Part shown: piece by piece, positions 61,500 through 64,000 of the stretch
Layout: each line of letters starts with the position of its first letter
How positions within the stretch are numbered: the first letter of the stretch is position 1
DNA from: Thermohalobaculum sp039027855
Lineage (GTDB): Bacteria > Pseudomonadota > Alphaproteobacteria > Rhodobacterales > Rhodobacteraceae
Assembly (NCBI GenBank): GCA_039027855.1
Contig: JBCCJI010000006.1
Location: forward strand, 1 to 64,000
DNA length: 64,000 bases
Direction: 5' to 3'
The notes under the pieces: model-generated
Database searches by the model: none
What the model was told of the DNA's origin: nothing
Seen by the model: only the letters and a program-made list of their open reading frames with translations
Translations under genes and position numbers: made by a program

Positions 61500-63121
61500 C
61501 AAGCGCGCTCGTTCTCGCCGGCGGCCTCTGGATCCGCGGCGCTCGCACGTGGCCCCATCAGAAGCGAGCGGCCGGTCATCGCGGCCGGCTGGGGCAGGCC
61601 GAGGAGCGCGAGCAGCGTCGGCGCCACATCGGCAAGTCCGCCGTCGCGAAGCGTGTGCCCGGCAGACGCGGCGCCCTGTTCGATCAGAATGGCAGGCACC
61701 CGGTTTAGCGTATGGGCGGTATGCGGCCCACCGGTCTCGGGGTCGGTCATCATCTCGCAATTGCCGTGGTCGGCGATCACCAGCATCGCGCCGCCGGTCT
61801 CCACCAGCGCCTCAACCGCCTGGCCGAGCCCGGTATCCACCGCCTCGCAGGCCCGGATGGCGGCCTGCAGGCTGCCGGTATGCCCCACCATGTCGGGATT
61901 GGCGAAATTGCAGATGATGAGATCGGTGCGCGCGCGGATACCGGCGGCGAGCTCGCGGGCAACCTCCTCCGCCGCCATCTCGGGGGCGAGGTCGTAGGTC
62001 TTGACCCTCGGGCTCGGCGCCATGTGGCGTCGCTCGCCCGGGGCCGGCGTTTCGTCACCGCCGCTCAGAAAAAAGGTGACGTGCGGATACTTCTCGGTCT
62101 CGGCGAGGCGGAGCTGCGTCAGCCCGTGGGCCGCTGCGGTCTGGCCGAGGGTGTCGGGGATCTCCACCTCGTCGAACATCGCCGGCATCAGAGTGGCGAG
62201 ATGGGCTGAGTACTTGACCATGCCAAGCGCCGCGGCGGGGGCCTGCCAGCCCGGGCGGTCGAAGGCGTCGAAGGCGGGATCGACGAGGGCGGCCAGGATC
62301 TCGCGCGCCCGGTCGGCGCGGAAGTTGACGCAAAGGATGCCGTCGTCAGCCCCGGGGGGCGGCGTTGGCGCGCCGATCCGCGTGGGCAGGATGAATTCGT
62401 CGGTCTCGCCCCGCGCATAGCCCGCGGTGATCGCGGCGACGGCGTCAGGGGCGTGCTGGTCGGCCCTGCCGTGGATGGCGTGATAGGCCTCTGCGACGCG
62501 TTCCCAGCGGTTGTCGCGGTCGAGCGCGTAGAACCGCCCCGTGACCGAGGCGACCCGGACGCCGGGCAGCTCGTCGATCTCGGCCATGAGGGCGGTGACG
62601 TGTCGCTCGCCCGAGGTCGGGGTGACATCACGCCCGTCGGGGAAGAGATGGAGCGCGACAGGCACGCCGGCAGCGGACAGCACCCGGGCGGTGGCCACGA
62701 TATGGCGCTGATGCGCATGCACGCCGCCGGGACTGGCAAGGCCGATCAGATGGGCCGTGCCGCCGGTTGCCAGCAGTCTTCCGACAAAGGCGCCCAGGGC
62801 CGGGTTTTCGGGGAAGCTGCCATCCTGGATGGCGCCGTCGATGCGCGGCAGGTCCATCCAGACAATCCGGCCGGCGCCGATGGTGGTGTGGCCGACCTCG
62901 GAATTGCCGATCTGGCCGTCTGGCAGACCGACCGCCGCGCCAGATGCCGCGAGCGTTGCCTGGGGAAAGCGGGCGATCAGGCCGTCGATCACCGGTGTTT
63001 GGGCCAGATGTGGGGCGTTGTCGGGCGCGGCGTCACGCAGGCCCCAACCGTCAAGGATGACAAGGACGACGGGCCGGTGCCAGCGCCGTTCAGCCCTGTC
63101 ATCATCATGGTCCGTGGCCAT
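61499..63121 (-). CDS. gpmI: Phosphoglycerate mutase, cofactor-independent
   Basis: 540 residues from the ATG at 63121 (GGAGAG seven bases upstream); an ATG at 63139 lacks a ribosome site. Converts 3- to 2-phosphoglycerate with two Mn ions. RPVVLVILDGWGLRDAAPDN, LPDGQIGNSEVGHTTIGAGR (phosphoserine), FPDGRDVTPTSGERHV, NFRADRAREILAALVDPAF, NFANPDMVGHTGSLQAAIRA and VIADHGNCEMM are all intact. Confidence 0.97.
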   Translation of the reverse strand: MATDHDDDRAERRWHRPVVLVILDGWGLRDAAPDNAPHLAQTPVIDGLIARFPQATLAASGAAVGLPDGQIGNSEVGHTTIGAGRIVWMDLPRIDGAIQDGSFPENPALGAFVGRLLATGGTAHLIGLASPGGVHAHQRHIVATARVLSAAGVPVALHLFPDGRDVTPTSGERHVTALMAEIDELPGVRVASVTGRFYALDRDNRWERVAEAYHAIHGRADQHAPDAVAAITAGYARGETDEFILPTRIGAPTPPPGADDGILCVNFRADRAREILAALVDPAFDAFDRPGWQAPAAALGMVKYSAHLATLMPAMFDEVEIPDTLGQTAAAHGLTQLRLAETEKYPHVTFFLSGGDETPAPGERRHMAPSPRVKTYDLAPEMAAEEVARELAAGIRARTDLIICNFANPDMVGHTGSLQAAIRACEAVDTGLGQAVEALVETGGAMLVIADHGNCEMMTDPETGGPHTAHTLNRVPAILIEQGAASAGHTLRDGGLADVAPTLLALLGLPQPAAMTGRSLLMGPRASAADPEAAGENERA

Positions 63122-63220
63122 GGCGCTCTCCAGCCTCATTTCGCGAGTGTCGATACGGAGCTTAGGTGCACCGCAACCTGGGTGTTGGGCAACCCGGCGA
63201 ACTGCCGGGGTCGTGGTGGG

Positions 63221-63685
63221 TCATGCGCGGTGATAAGGCGTGCCGGCCAGGATTTGGGTCGCGCGGTAGATCTGTTCGGCCACCATCACGCGGGCCAGGG
63301 CATGGGGCCAGACCATCGGACCGAGCGAGAGGCTGAGATCGGCAGCCTCGCGCGCCGGCGTGGTATGACCGTCTGCGCCGCCGATCAGAAAGGCTGCCCG
63401 ACGGGTACCCCCGTCGCGGAGGCTCGCGAGGTGTCGTGCCAGGGCGGGGCTGTCGAGGCTCCTGCCGCGCTCATCCAACACGATGCGGGCGCATCCCTCG
63501 CTCAATGCAAGGAGGCGTTCGGCCTGCGCCGGGCTGTGGCGGGCGTGGCGCTCATCGACTTCCTGCAGAGTCACCGGACCGAGCGCCGTGGCGCGCCCTG
63601 CCTGTGTTGCCCGCGCAAGATAATCGGCGGTAAGATCGGCCTCCGCGCCGCGAAGGCGACCCACCGCGGCAATCATGATCTGCAC
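63221..63685 (-). CDS. rlmH: 23S rRNA (pseudouridine1915-N3)-methyltransferase RlmH
   Basis: 154 residues from a GTG at 63685 with GAGGGG upstream. MQIMIAAVGRLRGAEADLTA, RIVLDERGRSLDSPALARHL, AFLIGGADGHTTPAREAADL and VWPHALARVMVAEQIYRATQ match the SPOUT enzyme RlmH, which methylates pseudouridine 1915 in helix 69. It follows rsfS by 22 bases, the usual rsfS-rlmH order. Confidence 0.96.
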   Translation of the reverse strand: MQIMIAAVGRLRGAEADLTADYLARATQAGRATALGPVTLQEVDERHARHSPAQAERLLALSEGCARIVLDERGRSLDSPALARHLASLRDGGTRRAAFLIGGADGHTTPAREAADLSLSLGPMVWPHALARVMVAEQIYRATQILAGTPYHRA

Positions 63686-63707
63686 GACGCCCCTCGCCGA
63701 GAGCCGG

Positions 63708-64000
63708 TCAGGCGCGCTTCGCCAGCGCCTCGGCCTGGGGGGCCCACATCTTCTCGATCTGATAGTACTCGCGCACCTCAGGCCTGAAGAGATGCACGAT
63801 CACGTCGCCCGCATCGATCAAAATCCAGTCGGCGGCCTCCTGGCCTTCGATCTTAGGCAGGACGCCCGCCTCGCGCTTCAGCCGCTCGATCAGCTTTTCT
63901 GCCAAGGCGCCGACATGACGGCTGGAGCGCCCTGACGCCACCAGCATGAAATCCGCCATGTCGGACTTCCCCGCGAGATCGATATCGACGATCCCCTCGG
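63708..64000 (-). CDS. rsfS: Ribosomal silencing factor RsfS (5' end beyond window)
   Basis: Partial: the frame is open to the window edge and reads EGIVDIDLAGKSDMADFMLV then ASGRSSRHVGALAEKLIERL, IEGQEAADWILIDAGDVIVH and LFRPEVREYYQIEKMW. About 97 codons are visible of a usual ~110-120. RsfS binds uL14 and blocks 30S-50S joining in starved cells. The Met after KSD is internal, not the start. Confidence 0.95.
   Translation of the reverse strand, partial: EGIVDIDLAGKSDMADFMLVASGRSSRHVGALAEKLIERLKREAGVLPKIEGQEAADWILIDAGDVIVHLFRPEVREYYQIEKMWAPQAEALAKRA

Overview
The window is high-GC DNA from an alphaproteobacterium, most likely of the Rhodobacterales. The gene order ffh - rpsP - rimM - trmD - rplS, the DUF484-xerC pair beside priA, a TCA cluster carrying mesaconyl-CoA hydratase and malyl-CoA thioesterase (ethylmalonyl-CoA pathway), and an F1-only atpHAGDC operon all fit that group. 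This is inference from gene families and order, not from a search.

Layout. (1) 1-7460, minus strand: an IS3-type transposase remnant at the edge, then a translation/secretion operon read as ffh, three tandem GNAT acetyltransferases, chorismate mutase, rpsP, bluB, rimM, trmD, rplS, with many ATGA or TGATG overlaps. (2) 7586-12174, minus: four related two-helix membrane proteins of no family I recognise, an MFS transporter, and an orphan protein with an NlpC/P60-like Cys/His signature. (3) 12495-14699: zapE, then a lower-GC divergent pair (MarR regulator and ABA4-like membrane protein). (4) 14798-22043, minus: succinate dehydrogenase sdhCDA...sdhB, split by a 3.7-kb insert holding an interrupted suppressor-of-fused gene, a displaced copy of the sdhA 3' end, a small membrane protein, two methyltransferases and an unknown gene. 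(5) 22307-26446: a secreted repeat-type protein and an amino-acid ABC transporter (binding protein and two permeases, no ATPase) with a palindromic repeat array after the binding-protein gene. (6) 26923-45153: mch, an NnrU-like gene and mcl2 on minus; mdh, an SDR, sucC, two small genes, sucD, a glycosyltransferase, sucA, sucB, LysE and MAPEG family genes and lpd on plus, plus one unknown minus-strand gene. (7) 45262-51614: small membrane protein, FMN reductase, xerC, DUF484, transaldolase, priA. (8) 52078-58102: a VPLPA-CTERM surface protein and atpHAGDC. (9) 58311-64000, minus: rppH, ctpA, an EnvC-like gene, gpmI, rlmH, rsfS (cut by the window end).

Most of the core genes serve central metabolism: the TCA enzymes sdh, suc/odh, lpd and mdh, the two ethylmalonyl-CoA enzymes feeding malate and glyoxylate, and F1-ATPase. 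The least explained parts are: (a) a structured element present twice, each time right after a plus-strand stop codon and between convergent genes, with paired base changes in two helices; (b) the cassette inserted at the 3' end of sdhA, which appears to have supplied a new sdhA end and left the old one downstream; (c) the four tandem membrane paralogues; (d) a palindromic repeat family in three intergenic loci; (e) a 14-bp-spaced TGTCGC array upstream of sdhC.
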